64,000 bases of DNA from Maribacter aquimaris (lineage in GTDB: Bacteria; Bacteroidota; Bacteroidia; Flavobacteriales; Flavobacteriaceae). The stretch is from positions 91,626 to 155,625 of the forward strand of contig NZ_JABTCF010000014.1 in assembly GCF_014596745.1 (NCBI RefSeq), in the 5' to 3' direction. A program made the position numbers and the translations under genes. Below, in pieces: positions 1 through 11,900 of the stretch (position 1 is the first letter of the stretch; the number at the start of each line of letters is the position of its first letter). The notes under the pieces are model-generated. The model did not search any database. It saw nothing but the letters and a program-made list of their open reading frames with translations, and was not told the origin of the DNA.

Positions 1-2
1 TT

Positions 3-347
3 AGCGAAGCAGGTACTTACACGCTTATCGCAAATATTGATAATTGTGAAATATTTCGAGAAATAAACGTTACCCTATTAGATACCTTTAAGATACCCAA
101 TGTTATCAGTGTTAATGGAGATGGTATCAACGACCAATGGGTCCTGCCTAATTCATATTCGAATAAGGCCGATGTTAATGTGATCATTTACAATGAAAAA
201 GGAGAGGAACTATTGAATGAATATGATTATAAAAATTCATGGCCATCCTCATCCCAAGCGTTTCCAAAGCAGAACATGGTATTTTATTATAAGATACGGA
301 ATGCCCAAGGAATCCTGAAACAAGGTACAATAACTGTAATTAGATAA
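3..347 (+). CDS. T9SS type B sorting-domain protein, C-terminal fragment (5' end outside window)
   Basis: The window opens inside a reading frame of 115 visible codons ending in TAA. The visible part matches the gliding-motility-associated C-terminal (type B) sorting domain: the signature region PNVISVNGDGINDQW, then a beta-rich segment with VIIYNEKGEEL and a C-terminal strand ending GTITVIR. The same architecture closes the giant protein downstream (PNFFTPDGNGENDIW). Such domains direct proteins through the type IX secretion system to the cell surface. Only nine bases separate its stop from the next gene, so it is probably in one transcript with it. In Flavobacterium johnsoniae, sprB lies in an operon with sprC and sprD upstream; this may be a positional equivalent, but the N-terminal part is missing and identity cannot be judged. 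Confidence 0.85.
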   Translation, partial: SEAGTYTLIANIDNCEIFREINVTLLDTFKIPNVISVNGDGINDQWVLPNSYSNKADVNVIIYNEKGEELLNEYDYKNSWPSSSQAFPKQNMVFYYKIRNAQGILKQGTITVIR

Positions 348-356
348 ACTAATACA

Positions 357-2492
357 ATGTTTAAGAATAGATTTTTATTTATACTCATGCTTATTACGGC
401 GCTGACCCAAGTCAATGCCCAAGAAGACTCACCATTTGTTACCTATGATGTGCCTTCCCAAAACTTGTTGAAGTATAACCGATTCTTGATCAACCCAACG
501 TTTTCAACGGTTCGGGAAGATGTTTCGTATATAAATCTATTACATAGAAACCAATCGGTACAATTTGATGATAACAACCAGAATTACTTCTTAAGTTATA
601 GTGGTAGAATCAGTGATAGGACAGGTCTAGGTTTAAGTCTCTATTCCCAACGGGAAGGTACCGTATCCAACTTTGGTGTTTTGGCCAATTATGCCTATGG
701 CGTTAAATTAAGTGATAAAAGTAATTTTACTTTCGGTGCCAACGTATCCTATTACAATAGTGGTTTCGACCAAAATCGTGTGACCACGGTTGAGGAGGAT
801 CCCTTCCTTGCAGGTCTTCAAGATAGTAATCTTCTTTCATTTCAACCCGGTTTCAATATCTCGTATGGTAAGTTCGATTTCGGCCTTTTTGCCGAAAACC
901 TATTCGATTATAATCTAAAAACCAGTGAATCGGTCACTGAATTTAAAGACAAGACCTTTTCTGGACACGTACAATACACCCACGAATTTGAAAATGCCTC
1001 CGGTATTCTTGAAAGCGGTCGGTTAATGCCGTTGGCACGTGCCCGTAAAGTTGGTGAGGATGATGTCGTTTTAGGGGGTAGTCTCATACTTGACCTTCCA
1101 AAAATCGGTTGGGTCCAAGGAGGCTATGACAGTTTTTATGGAGCTTCAGCAGGGGTTGGTTTCAACTTAAGTAAACGTCTTTCCTTAGGTTACACCATGG
1201 AAAAAGGGTTATCCAGTAATTTTGATAACTTTGGTGTTACCCATGAGATTTCATTTGCATATTCCTTTACCCCTAATTTGACCGAAGACCGTGTACTACT
1301 TGAAAAAGATAATGATCTGGTAGATGCCGATGAACCCATTCGCGAAGATGCCATGGCCAGTTCCGATGATCTGGAAGACCTTAAAAGAAAGCTAGCGGAA
1401 AACGATGCTATCATCGAAGAACTGATGTTTAGGCAAGATTCCTTGGAGGCCAATCGTAAGGCAGACCTTCAAAAAAGGTTTGAGATGGTTATGCGCATGG
1501 TAAGAAATGAAACGAATGGTACACGACCCGACCTGGAAGAAAAGGCTAAAACAATGTTTCTTGGGGGTAAACCTCCTGTTGCCCTTGCGGATAACAACAC
1601 AAGTAATGATGGTCGAAAACCATCGGGTAATCCAGGATATACCAATCAGTCTTCTAATGGACCAAAAGCTATCGAAAATCCCGTTTTTGAAACAACAACA
1701 CCTTCTGATAGGGTGAAGGATGCCGTGGCAACAACTAACTCTGGTTATACGACCAAACCTGAAACTACAAGGGATAGGGTACAACACGATTCTCCCACAC
1801 ACAACGAAGTACAACATACCATTAAAAGTCGCAAGTTTCGTGATTTAGAAGGTGTTGCAGATGGTTATTACGTAGTCGCCAATGTTTACAAAGGCGGTGT
1901 ATACATGAACAGGTTCATTGAAAATCTTGAACAAAAAGGCCTATCAGCAGATTATATTGACAATCCCAATAACGGACTTAAGTATGTTTATTTAGAACGT
2001 TACGATACTTGGCAAGAAGCTGTAGCAGCCCATAACAGCAATATTGATGGTAAATATGATGGGGCAACATGGATCATGAATGTAGACAATCGCTACACCA
2101 ATGAAGCCTATGCCGAAAATTCAAACAAAATTAAAGAGCGATCTTCAAAATACAACACAGATTTACTACAAAAGAATGTCATTGTTAAGGACAAGGTTGC
2201 CGCCAATAACCTTGAGCTAAAAACCCAAATCATCCAGGGTATTGATTCCGGTTATTATTTGATTGCCAACGTTTTTGCCAATCCGAACAATGCCAAACGA
2301 TTTGTGAAACTATTGAACTCTTACGGATTGCATGCCAGTTATTTCATCAATCCAGAAAACAACTATAGGTATGTTTATTTAAAGAAACACCAGTCTTGGA
2401 ACAACGCACTTATTTCGTACTATACGAAACTGAATGATTCCTATGATGACCAAATGTGGATTATGCGGGTTACCCCAAATCAAATAGCATAA
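357..2492 (+). CDS. PorP/SprF-like outer-membrane barrel fused to two SPOR-like repeats
   Basis: 711 codons. Residues 1-21 are a signal peptide (hydrophobic core, ending VNAQ). Residues ~25-305 resemble the PorP/SprF family of T9SS-associated outer-membrane barrels: NRFLINPTF near the start, then alternating beta strands ending in SFAYSFTPN. Residues ~320-375 form a charged, probably coiled-coil segment; ~385-495 are low-complexity and Asn/Thr/Pro-rich. Two similar ~78-residue units follow (about 501-580 and 629-706), each with a GYYxxANV start, a YVYLxxxxxW middle and a WIMxV end; they look like SPOR-type domains, which bind peptidoglycan in other proteins. PorP/SprF proteins are usually near 300 residues (the sprF here is 314), so this is a long fusion. 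Inferred role: anchoring or export partner for the neighbouring surface adhesin. Barrel call firm, SPOR call by pattern only. Confidence 0.8.
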   Translation: MFKNRFLFILMLITALTQVNAQEDSPFVTYDVPSQNLLKYNRFLINPTFSTVREDVSYINLLHRNQSVQFDDNNQNYFLSYSGRISDRTGLGLSLYSQREGTVSNFGVLANYAYGVKLSDKSNFTFGANVSYYNSGFDQNRVTTVEEDPFLAGLQDSNLLSFQPGFNISYGKFDFGLFAENLFDYNLKTSESVTEFKDKTFSGHVQYTHEFENASGILESGRLMPLARARKVGEDDVVLGGSLILDLPKIGWVQGGYDSFYGASAGVGFNLSKRLSLGYTMEKGLSSNFDNFGVTHEISFAYSFTPNLTEDRVLLEKDNDLVDADEPIREDAMASSDDLEDLKRKLAENDAIIEELMFRQDSLEANRKADLQKRFEMVMRMVRNETNGTRPDLEEKAKTMFLGGKPPVALADNNTSNDGRKPSGNPGYTNQSSNGPKAIENPVFETTTPSDRVKDAVATTNSGYTTKPETTRDRVQHDSPTHNEVQHTIKSRKFRDLEGVADGYYVVANVYKGGVYMNRFIENLEQKGLSADYIDNPNNGLKYVYLERYDTWQEAVAAHNSNIDGKYDGATWIMNVDNRYTNEAYAENSNKIKERSSKYNTDLLQKNVIVKDKVAANNLELKTQIIQGIDSGYYLIANVFANPNNAKRFVKLLNSYGLHASYFINPENNYRYVYLKKHQSWNNALISYYTKLNDSYDDQMWIMRVTPNQIA

Positions 2493-2949
2493 ACCAAACG
2501 GTCCTTTTACAAAAAATATCCCATTATACCCATCGCAGACTAGGTGTTGGTTTTTTTAAAAACCCACCTGTTTCATAACCCTATTTTTGGAGGTACATTA
2601 ACATTATAAATTTCAATATTAATCATCCTTAGTAAAAAGGATGATTTTTTTTATGGCCGTTAATCACCATGGAACGTCCTCTTTCCAATTCCTTTAAACC
2701 CAATTCCAAAGCTTTTCCTACAACAATCGATTTGCTCCAAAATAGGTTGTAATCCAGAGGGACAAACCGCATGTATACAACGTTTCACAACATAAAACCG
2801 ACGAACTACAACATTAAATTTCCTCACTGATTTTAATAGGTAATATTTGTTAATGGTAGTTCTTGGAATGTTCGTATTTCGAGACTGTCTAAAACAATCA
2901 ATACAGAGATTGAATCAAACAAACTGTTAAAACCAAACTTTCTGACCCA
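2493..2949. other. 457-bp spacer between the PorP-SPOR gene and the sprB-like gene
   Basis: No credible open reading frame. It contains a strong intrinsic terminator (2621-2652), indicating that the upstream genes end transcription here and that the giant gene has its own promoter in the remaining ~300 bases. A TTTG at 2846-2849 followed by TATTTCG at 2875-2881 is the nearest promoter-like pair, but its spacing (25 bases) is longer than the usual 19-21, so the promoter is not assigned. Confidence 0.6.
2621..2652 (+). terminator. Rho-independent terminator after the PorP-SPOR gene
   Basis: Perfect 10-bp inverted repeat AATCATCCTT / AAGGATGATT with a 6-base loop (AGTAAA), running into eight T residues. 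It lies 129 bases after the stop codon and points along the + strand. Confidence 0.85.
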
Positions 2950-5900
2950 ATGGAAATTAAGTCGCCCAAAATACATGTATTAGCTTGTTTTCTCTTTTTA
3001 GGTGTTCTTTCATCCTTCTCCCAAGTTAAAAACGACTTTGATGTACGTTATGAGGCAGATATTCGTGGTGAAATCACCTTTGTCGGCAATAACATTGTCA
3101 ACCGTCAAGTTGATCCCCATTGGGAAGGTGCATACGAAAGATGGGGATGGTGGTGGATATGGAATCCGCGCGCCAATTGGGTCTCAGACGTAGTAAGTCC
3201 GAACACCCCTTACAACTCAACCGGTAATTCATCCGAGTCGAACGATGTCCTCAATATGCAATATATTGATATTGACAGTGATCCCGGCACATTCAGTTCC
3301 AGTAGTGCTACCTTGGACATTCCTGATGTAGATTGCTCCTTGGTCCGGTATGCCGGTCTGTATTGGTCAGCCGTTTATGTCAATTCAGATCGAAGTAATA
3401 TTGATAATATAAAATTCCAAGTACCAGGGGGTACCTATCAAGATATCACCGCCGATGAAATTCTTTTTGATGGTGATGGTGATCCTGATTTCGGTTATTA
3501 TAGTCCGTATGCCTGCTACAAGGATGTAACCTCCATTGTTTCGGGGCTTTCCAATCCCAATGGGGAATATTTCGTGGCCGACGTACTCGCTAGTTCTGGA
3601 AGTAGTATTTCGGGTGGCGTTTCCGGTGGATGGAACTTGGTGATCGTCTATGAAAACCCCAACCTTCCTGGTAGTAAATTCATAACCACTTTTGATGGGT
3701 ATGCCGGTATTGCCTCTGCAGCTCCGGATGTAGATATTCCCATCAGTGGTTTTACAACCCTGCCTGCGCCCTTCAATGTAAATGCCAATATTGGTATCGC
3801 TGCCCTGGAAGGTGATAATCGAATTCGTGGTGATGGACTTGAAATCAACGCAAATGGTTCTTTTAGCGCTCTTTATAGCACACAGAATCCAGCTAATAAC
3901 TTCTTCAATTCGAACATTACTATTGATCCGGATATTGTAACCACCCGAAATCCGAACAGTGTAAATACCTTGGGATGGGATGTAGATCTGTTCCCGGTGA
4001 CCAACCGACCTAACAATAATGTTATTCCAAACGATGCTACAAGTGCTATACTAAGACTTAGTTCTACCCAAGATAAATACGATGTGTTCTTCACGTCATT
4101 CGATGTAGAGATCATAGAACCAAAAATCGTATTGGAAAAAAAGGTGAAAACCCCTGGTGGGGATGACATTACCGGGCAAGGTGTACATCTTGGCCAAATC
4201 CTCGACTATGAGCTTACCTTCCAGAATATCGGAAATGATGATGTAGACGGCTATATCATAAGGGATGTACTCCCCGTAAACGTTGCTCCACCTAATGGCA
4301 TTGATTTCACAGATTCAGATTTCGTACTGCCTTCAGGGGTAACCTATTCTTATGACATTGCTTCCCATACCATAGAATTTTCCATTCCAAATGCCCTGGT
4401 AAAACAGGGACTTACCCCGTATTCCATTCGAATGCGCGTACAGGTAGCCGAAAACTGTTTTGATTTTGTTGATGCTTGTTCCGATCTAATCCAAAACTTA
4501 GCATACTCTACCTACCACGGTATTCAGAACGCCGCCCAAGTTACCGATGATCCCAGTGTCACGGATTTCGATGCATGTGGATTCGTTGTCCCTGGGGCAA
4601 CGAACTTTTTATTGGACGACCTTTCTGACTGTAACTTTTCCCGTACCGTAGAACTCTGTGGTACCGAAGCTATATTGGATGCCGGTGATAATTTTGATGG
4701 TTACGTATGGGTAAGGGACGATAATGGCAATAACCTGTTCGATTCGACCGACACCGTAATTACCGATGGTGATCCCGATAACGACCCTAGTACCATGTCG
4801 GTAACCGAGGTTGGAACGTATATTGTAGACAAAATAGCCACCGATCCATGTAAGGGTTTTAAAGAAATAATCACCGTGGTACCTTATGGTTCAGGAACCA
4901 TTCCCAACCCTGTCATAGAATATTTCAATTCCGTAAACAGTGATACCGATCCTTCCAATGACCTGGCCGGGGAAATAGTACAATGTAGTGTTGATAATGA
5001 CCTTCTTCCCAAATTATTCCTTTGTGGGATAGGGGATACACGCCAAATCCAGGTAAACATACTCGATGCCCAGAGCATTGTATGGGAAAAATTGGATGAG
5101 GGCAGTTGTGACGCCACCGGGGATGATTGTGCAAACAAAAACCTCACCTGTACTTGGAGCCCTGAAGGAACAGGGAATAATTATCTCGTATCGAGTGAAG
5201 GAAAATATAGATTATCGGTTACCTATCAGAATGGATGTACCAGTCGTTTTTACTTCAATGTATTCCAAAATACATTGGACATAGCCTATGACTATAACGA
5301 TATCATATGTACTACACCCGGTAATATAACCATCACCAATTTAGGTGCCGGTTACGGTTACCAATTGGTTGATGATGCAACGGGTAATATCATAACCCCT
5401 TTTAGTGCCAACAATGGACCTAGTTTCGATTTTGGAACTGGCGAAAATGGGGCTTATAGGGTACAGGTAACACAATTGGACAATGCCGGAAACCCTATTG
5501 ACGATGCATGTATTTTTGAAACACCGGTTATTGGGATTGTTGAAAGGGATGTACAATACGAAGTTGAGGTAACCCCTGCAAACTGTACCGTTTTAGGTAC
5601 AGCCACAATTCGAGTGACCAATGCCGATGCCAATTATGAATATGAAATTCGATTGGATGATGGTACTAACGGAGGCCAAGGTACTTTGGTTGACAGTGAA
5701 TCTGCCCAGACCAATAACAACTTTACGTTTAACGGTCTTAATCCAGGCAATTATATCGCCGTAGTACGCACGGATGACGGGTGTAATTATAGTGAGCAAA
5801 TCACGATTATCGATGAAAATGATCTGGACTTGGATGCCCGGGTACTACAAGCCATTACCTGTGATCCAGGAACCATACTCATGGAATCAACAGGAGGACA

Positions 5901-8900
5901 AGCTCCGCATGTCTACGCCATATGGGAATATGTAAATGAAAGTGGGACAACGGTGACCTCATATGCAACCATCAATGATATTCCGTCAACTGAATTCCAA
6001 ACCAATACCACTTTCGAAGTACTCGCCCCAGGTGATTATACGTTTGTTGTAGTTGACGATAATAACTGCCCTGTGTTTTCGAACATGGTTTCGATTGAAT
6101 TTCGGCCAGCTGCTGAATATGATCCAGTTACCATCACCGATGTCCAATGTTTCGGTGACACGACAGGTGAAATTCAATTCAATCTCACCGATGACCATGG
6201 ATACGCTATAACCTATTTCTTGAGTGATGATACCGATACCCCATTAAGCTCTAACAATTCCGGCTATTTTACGGGATTGGCTGCTGGGGATTACTCGGTA
6301 CGTATCAATCAAATATTTGGTACCGCCTCATGCGATTATACCGAGGATATTACCATTGCAGGGCCTACAAATGCGTTAAGTGCTGATTCTGCCCTGATCA
6401 ATGACTACACCTGTGTACAGGATGCTGTAATCGAGGCCCAGAATGTAACAGGAGGAACCGCTCCATATTCCTACAGTATTGATGGTGTCACCTTTATTCC
6501 TGATACAACACCCAATGCCCACAGGTTTGAAAATTTAACTGATGGCACTTATACCATTACCGTTAGGGATGACAATGGATGTACATTCCCTACTCCAGCC
6601 ATTACAATCTTACCCTTAAACGAACCCAGTGACCTAACATTTACGGCTACGGCCCCGAATTGTCCTACCCAGACTTCAGATGTTACCGTAACCGTTGTAG
6701 ATGGGAATACACCTTATGTTTTTGATATTATTGCTCCGTCATCCATAGCGGCTACTTCCACATCCGGAACGACTGCCAATTTTGACGGACTCGCACCCGA
6801 TACGTATACTTTTAGGGTTACTGACAATAAAGGATGTACGTACACAGAAGACTTTACCATCACCCCTGTTACACCTATTACCGTTGCAGGTACCTTGGTC
6901 AATAATGTTACCTGTGTAGGGGCTTCAGATGGGGCCGTTGATTTTACTGTAAACGGTTTTTCAAGCACCTATGCATACAGCATTGACGGTGCCACTTCAA
7001 TAACTGCACAAACTGCAAACACTATTAACCTTACGGGCCTTTCAGCAGGTGATTATACCATTATCGTCACCGATGAGGTTACGAATTGTACCGATACACA
7101 AACAATAACGGTAAACGAACCAACCGACCCATTGGCATTTACATTCAATGTTACCCCATTGGGTTGTACTTCGGATGGTTCTGTAACCATTACCGCGACC
7201 GATGGTTGGGGAGGCTATTCCTATGAAATCACCCAACCCGATGCGGTTGTTCTTGGGCCACAAAACAGTAATGTATTTTCTGGAATCAATCAAACCGGAG
7301 TACATACCATTCAAGTAACCGACGCCGGAGGATGCGTTGTAACGGATACTTTTACCATTGATACACCTACTAACCCAACCATATCACTGGACGCTACTAC
7401 GGACCTTTGTTTTGATCCAGCGGGTGGTGTTAGCCTAACTGCAACAACAACAAACGGTGTTGCACCTTATTCTTATAGTTTAAACGGAGGGCCAACGCAG
7501 ACCGGAAATGTATTTAACAACTTAACACCAGGTTCTTATACTGTGGTCGTTACTGATTCTTATGGATGTAGCGCTACATCCAATACGGTTGTAATAGCAC
7601 CCCAATTATCGGTTTCACCTGTACTTACCAAAGAATTGGATTGTTCTTCTTCTCCAGAGGCAATCATAGATATTACCATAAATGGCGGTTATTCAGCTTT
7701 CACCTATCAAGTAAATGGTGGTACCAGTATCCCTGTTACCGGTAATACTTTTACCTATACCACTGCCGTAAATGGTTCCTTTACCTTCTTGATTACCGAC
7801 GATGAAGGTTGTACGGCCGAAACAACGGTTGTCGTGGATCCTATTACAAACCCTACGGCAACAACGAACCCTACTGATCCAACCTGTAATGGACTAGCGG
7901 ATGGTAGTGTAGAAGTGGTTATTGATCCCAATTTTGGAACGGCACCATACCAAGTGAATTTCAATGGGGCCGGACTTTCATCCCAAACGCTTTATACCGG
8001 ACTAGCTGCAGGTACTTATAATTACATCGTTCAGGATAATAAGGGATGTACGTTCAATGGAAGTGTCACCCTAACAGCACCTGACCCCATAACTGCGGAT
8101 GCCGTATTGACACAACCCTATACCTGCTTGCAAACAGGTACAATTCAAGCTCAAAATGTTTCCGGAGGAACCTCTGGTTACACGTATAGCATCGATGGTA
8201 TTCATTTTGTGCCTTCGGATACCTTTACCGGGCTAACCGATGGTACCTATACCCTTACCGTAAGGGATGCCAACTTATGTACCTTCGTTACGAATGTGGT
8301 CACGATATTGCCATTGGATCCCCCAACGGATATATCCTTTGTTGCCACACCTCCAAATTGCCCTTCGGAAACTTCCGATGTTACCCTTACAGTAACAGGG
8401 GGTACAGGAGCAATTGATTATGAAATTACAGCTCCTGCGGCTGCAACTACAAATACTACAGGTGCAACTACAGGTGTTTTTGCCGGACTTGCTCCAGATA
8501 CCTACACGTTCTTGGTCACTGATGCCAACGGATGTACCTATACCGAAAATTATACAATAGACCCAGTTACCCCAATTAATGTAGTAGGGGTATTGGTCAA
8601 CAATGTTTCCTGTATGGGAGCAGCTGACGGTGCAATAGACTTTACCGTAAGTGGCTTTACCTCAACGTATCAATATACCATTAATGGGGGTACACCTGTT
8701 ACGGGCCAATCGGCCGCAATAATCAATAGAACCGGTCTTCTAGCCGGTGATTACACGATTATAGTTACAGACGAAACAACGAATTGTACCAGCACCACAG
8801 CGGTCACCGTAAGTGATCCACCGTCGGCATTGGTCATCGACAGTATTGTACCTACAGACCCAACATGTTTGGATTCTGGTTCGGTTACCGTTAATGTTTC

Positions 8901-11900
8901 GGGAGGATGGGGAAATTATTCTTATGAATTCATAGACCCAAGCTCGGCACACACAACGAATTCCACAGGAATCCTTAATGGACTCACCGATACCTCCGCG
9001 GCCTATACGGTCAATGTTACCGATGCCAATGGATGTACGATTACCGATAGTTTTACATTAAATCCAGCTATTGCTCCAGTGTTAAGCGTTAGTGCGAACA
9101 GTCTTTGTTATGACAGCACTACAGGACTCATATTGACCGCGAATGTTACTTCAGGTGGAACGGCACCATTTCAATATAGATTGAATGGCGGAGCGTACCA
9201 AAGTGAAGCTGATTTTACTGGTTTGGCACCTGGAAGCCATACCGTTGAAGTAATAGACAGTAAAAACTGTTCTGCATCAGCCACTATCGATGTATTCCCA
9301 ACCTTGGCAGCTTCTGCTAACTTGGTTAAGGATTTGGATTGTAGTGCAACGCCGGATGCAGAAATAAGCATTTCCGTCAGTGGAGGAAACCCAACGTTCA
9401 ATTATGAAGTACTACGGGATGGTAGCTCTGTACAAGCCAGTACAGCTGTTCTTTCCAATCCGTTCGCTTATACCACCACAACGGCCGGTACCTATGAATT
9501 TATAATCACGGATACGGAAAGTTGTACCGTGACCACAAATCAAGTGGTGATTACGGCCAATAATCCGCCAACCGTTGTTGAGGTAGTTGCCAACCCTTTA
9601 TGTACTACAAGTACGGATGGTAGTGTAACCTTAACTATTACAGGAGGTACAGCACCTTATCAGATCGTATTCGATGGCAGTGCCCCTTCAACACAAACCA
9701 CCTATACAGGTTTGGCTGCAGGTACCTACAATTATACAGTTACCGATGCCAAAGGCTGTGTAACCAATGATAGTGTAGATTTGATTGCACCCCCTGCCCT
9801 CGTGCCAGGTACCATTGACGTTGTTCAGGATTATACCTGTATCAATGCCTCAGCAACCCTTCAGGTTATAAATTACTCGGGTGGAACTCCGGGATATACC
9901 TTCAGTTTGGATGGTGTTAATTTCCAAGTTTCCGATACTTTCAATACCGGAATTACAGCGGGCACTTATTCCATTACCATTAAAGATGCCAATGGATGTA
10001 TCGCTAGTACTCCAACGGTTACCATAGATCCGTTGGACCCACCAACAGACCTTACGTTTATTGCAACGGCACCGACCTGTCCTGCCATAAATTCGGATGT
10101 AACAATTACCGTTATTGACGGCAATGCGCCATTTAATTATGAAATCACGGCTCCCGCCGCTGCAACTACCAATGTAACAGGGGCAACAACAGGCGTGTTT
10201 ACCGGTTTGATTCCTGGAACATATACCTTCAAGGTAACCGATGCCAAAGGATGTGCATTGGAGGAAAGCTATACCGTGGTTGATATACCTCAAGTAACGG
10301 CTATTTCCCAATTAACCAATAACGTAAGTTGTTTTGGGGCTGCGGATGGTGCATTTACTTTTACGGTCAGCGATTTTGCAACTACCTATAGCTATACGGT
10401 TGAAAACAGTGCTACTACTGTAGTTCAATCACAAAATAACATCAATCTAACCACTCCGATTTCGGTAGCGGGCTATGCAGCCGATACGTATACGGTAACG
10501 ATTACCGATGATACGACCAACTGTTCCACAACGACCAGCATGGTTATTGAAAATCCGCCAGCGGCATTGGATTTCACATTTACCAATACACCTGTAACCT
10601 GTATCCAAAATGGAAGTATAACCGTTACAGCCATTGATGGATGGGGTAGTTATGAATATCAATTGGAAAATACAGTTGGTCCTGCCATAGTCTATGCCTA
10701 CCAAGGTTCAAATACATTTACCGATGTACCTGCTGGTACGTACACTATTTATGTACGTGATGCTGGGGGTTGTATTGTTGATAAACCCATTACTTTGGAC
10801 CCCGCGGAAACCCCAACCATTGCGTTGGATCCAACAACGGATTATTGCTATGATGGTACTGACCAAGCGTCATTGGTAGTAAGTATTTCCGATGGAGTCG
10901 GTCCTTATACCTATACCATCAACGGTGGTGCACAAACAGCTGTTGTCGGAAACCCATTCACTATTGCCAATCTTGCACCTGATACCTATGATATTCAAGT
11001 TACAGATGCCTATGGTTGTGTGTCGAATGCGCTTAACGGTATCAATATTCAACCACAACTGGCAGCAACCGCTTCATTGACACAAGACTTGTTATGTACG
11101 GGCAATGCAATAATTGATGTTACCATCTCTGGTGGGTATACCCCATACGCAACCTACCAAGTACAGTTCAATGGTGGTGGCTATGGTGGTACCACAGCTT
11201 TAGCAGGAAGTACTTTTACTTATAATGGAGCAGCGGCGGCAGGGACGTACCAGTTCTTGATTACCGATGCCAATAATTGTACGGTTGAAACTAATGAAGT
11301 CAGTATTTCCCCAACAGTTTTGCCACAGGCCAGTGCTGTTGTAACTGATGTTGCATGTTTTGGAGGGGCTGATGGCTCTGTGTTTATTGACATAGACCCT
11401 AATTTCGGAACCGCTCCATATACCATAAGTTTTAATGGTAGTGCATTTACATCAACGACTACCTATTCTGGACTAACCGCAGCGACGTATCCTTTCGTGG
11501 TAAAGGATGCAAGAGGTTGTGAATATTCCAATGATGCTATAATAGGAGAACCTGTCCAGATTATTGCGGGAATAACTGCTAGGGATGTAACCTGTAGTAA
11601 TGTACCTGGTGGCGGCAATGTACCTGGTGGTGTGGATGTTACCATTACATCCGGAGGTGTTGCCAGCTTTACTTATACACTTTATGATAGTGCTAATAAT
11701 ATTGTTACCCTATCTAGTGGAGATCCCAATCCTGTTACCTCTGCCAGTACCACACATTCATTTGACGGTGTTGATTTTGGTGATTACTATGTACGGGTTG
11801 TCGATGCCAACGGTTGTGAAAGTGACTTAGGATCGGTACGTGTACTATCGAACCCATATTTAACCATGACTGCATTTATTCCTCCACCAGATTGTCCTAC

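Noticed and set aside
2545..2572. Hairpin AGGTGTTGGTTTTT / AAAAACCCACCT after the PorP-SPOR gene
   Set aside because: The stem needs an internal bulge and is weaker than the clear terminator at 2621-2652, which is sufficient.
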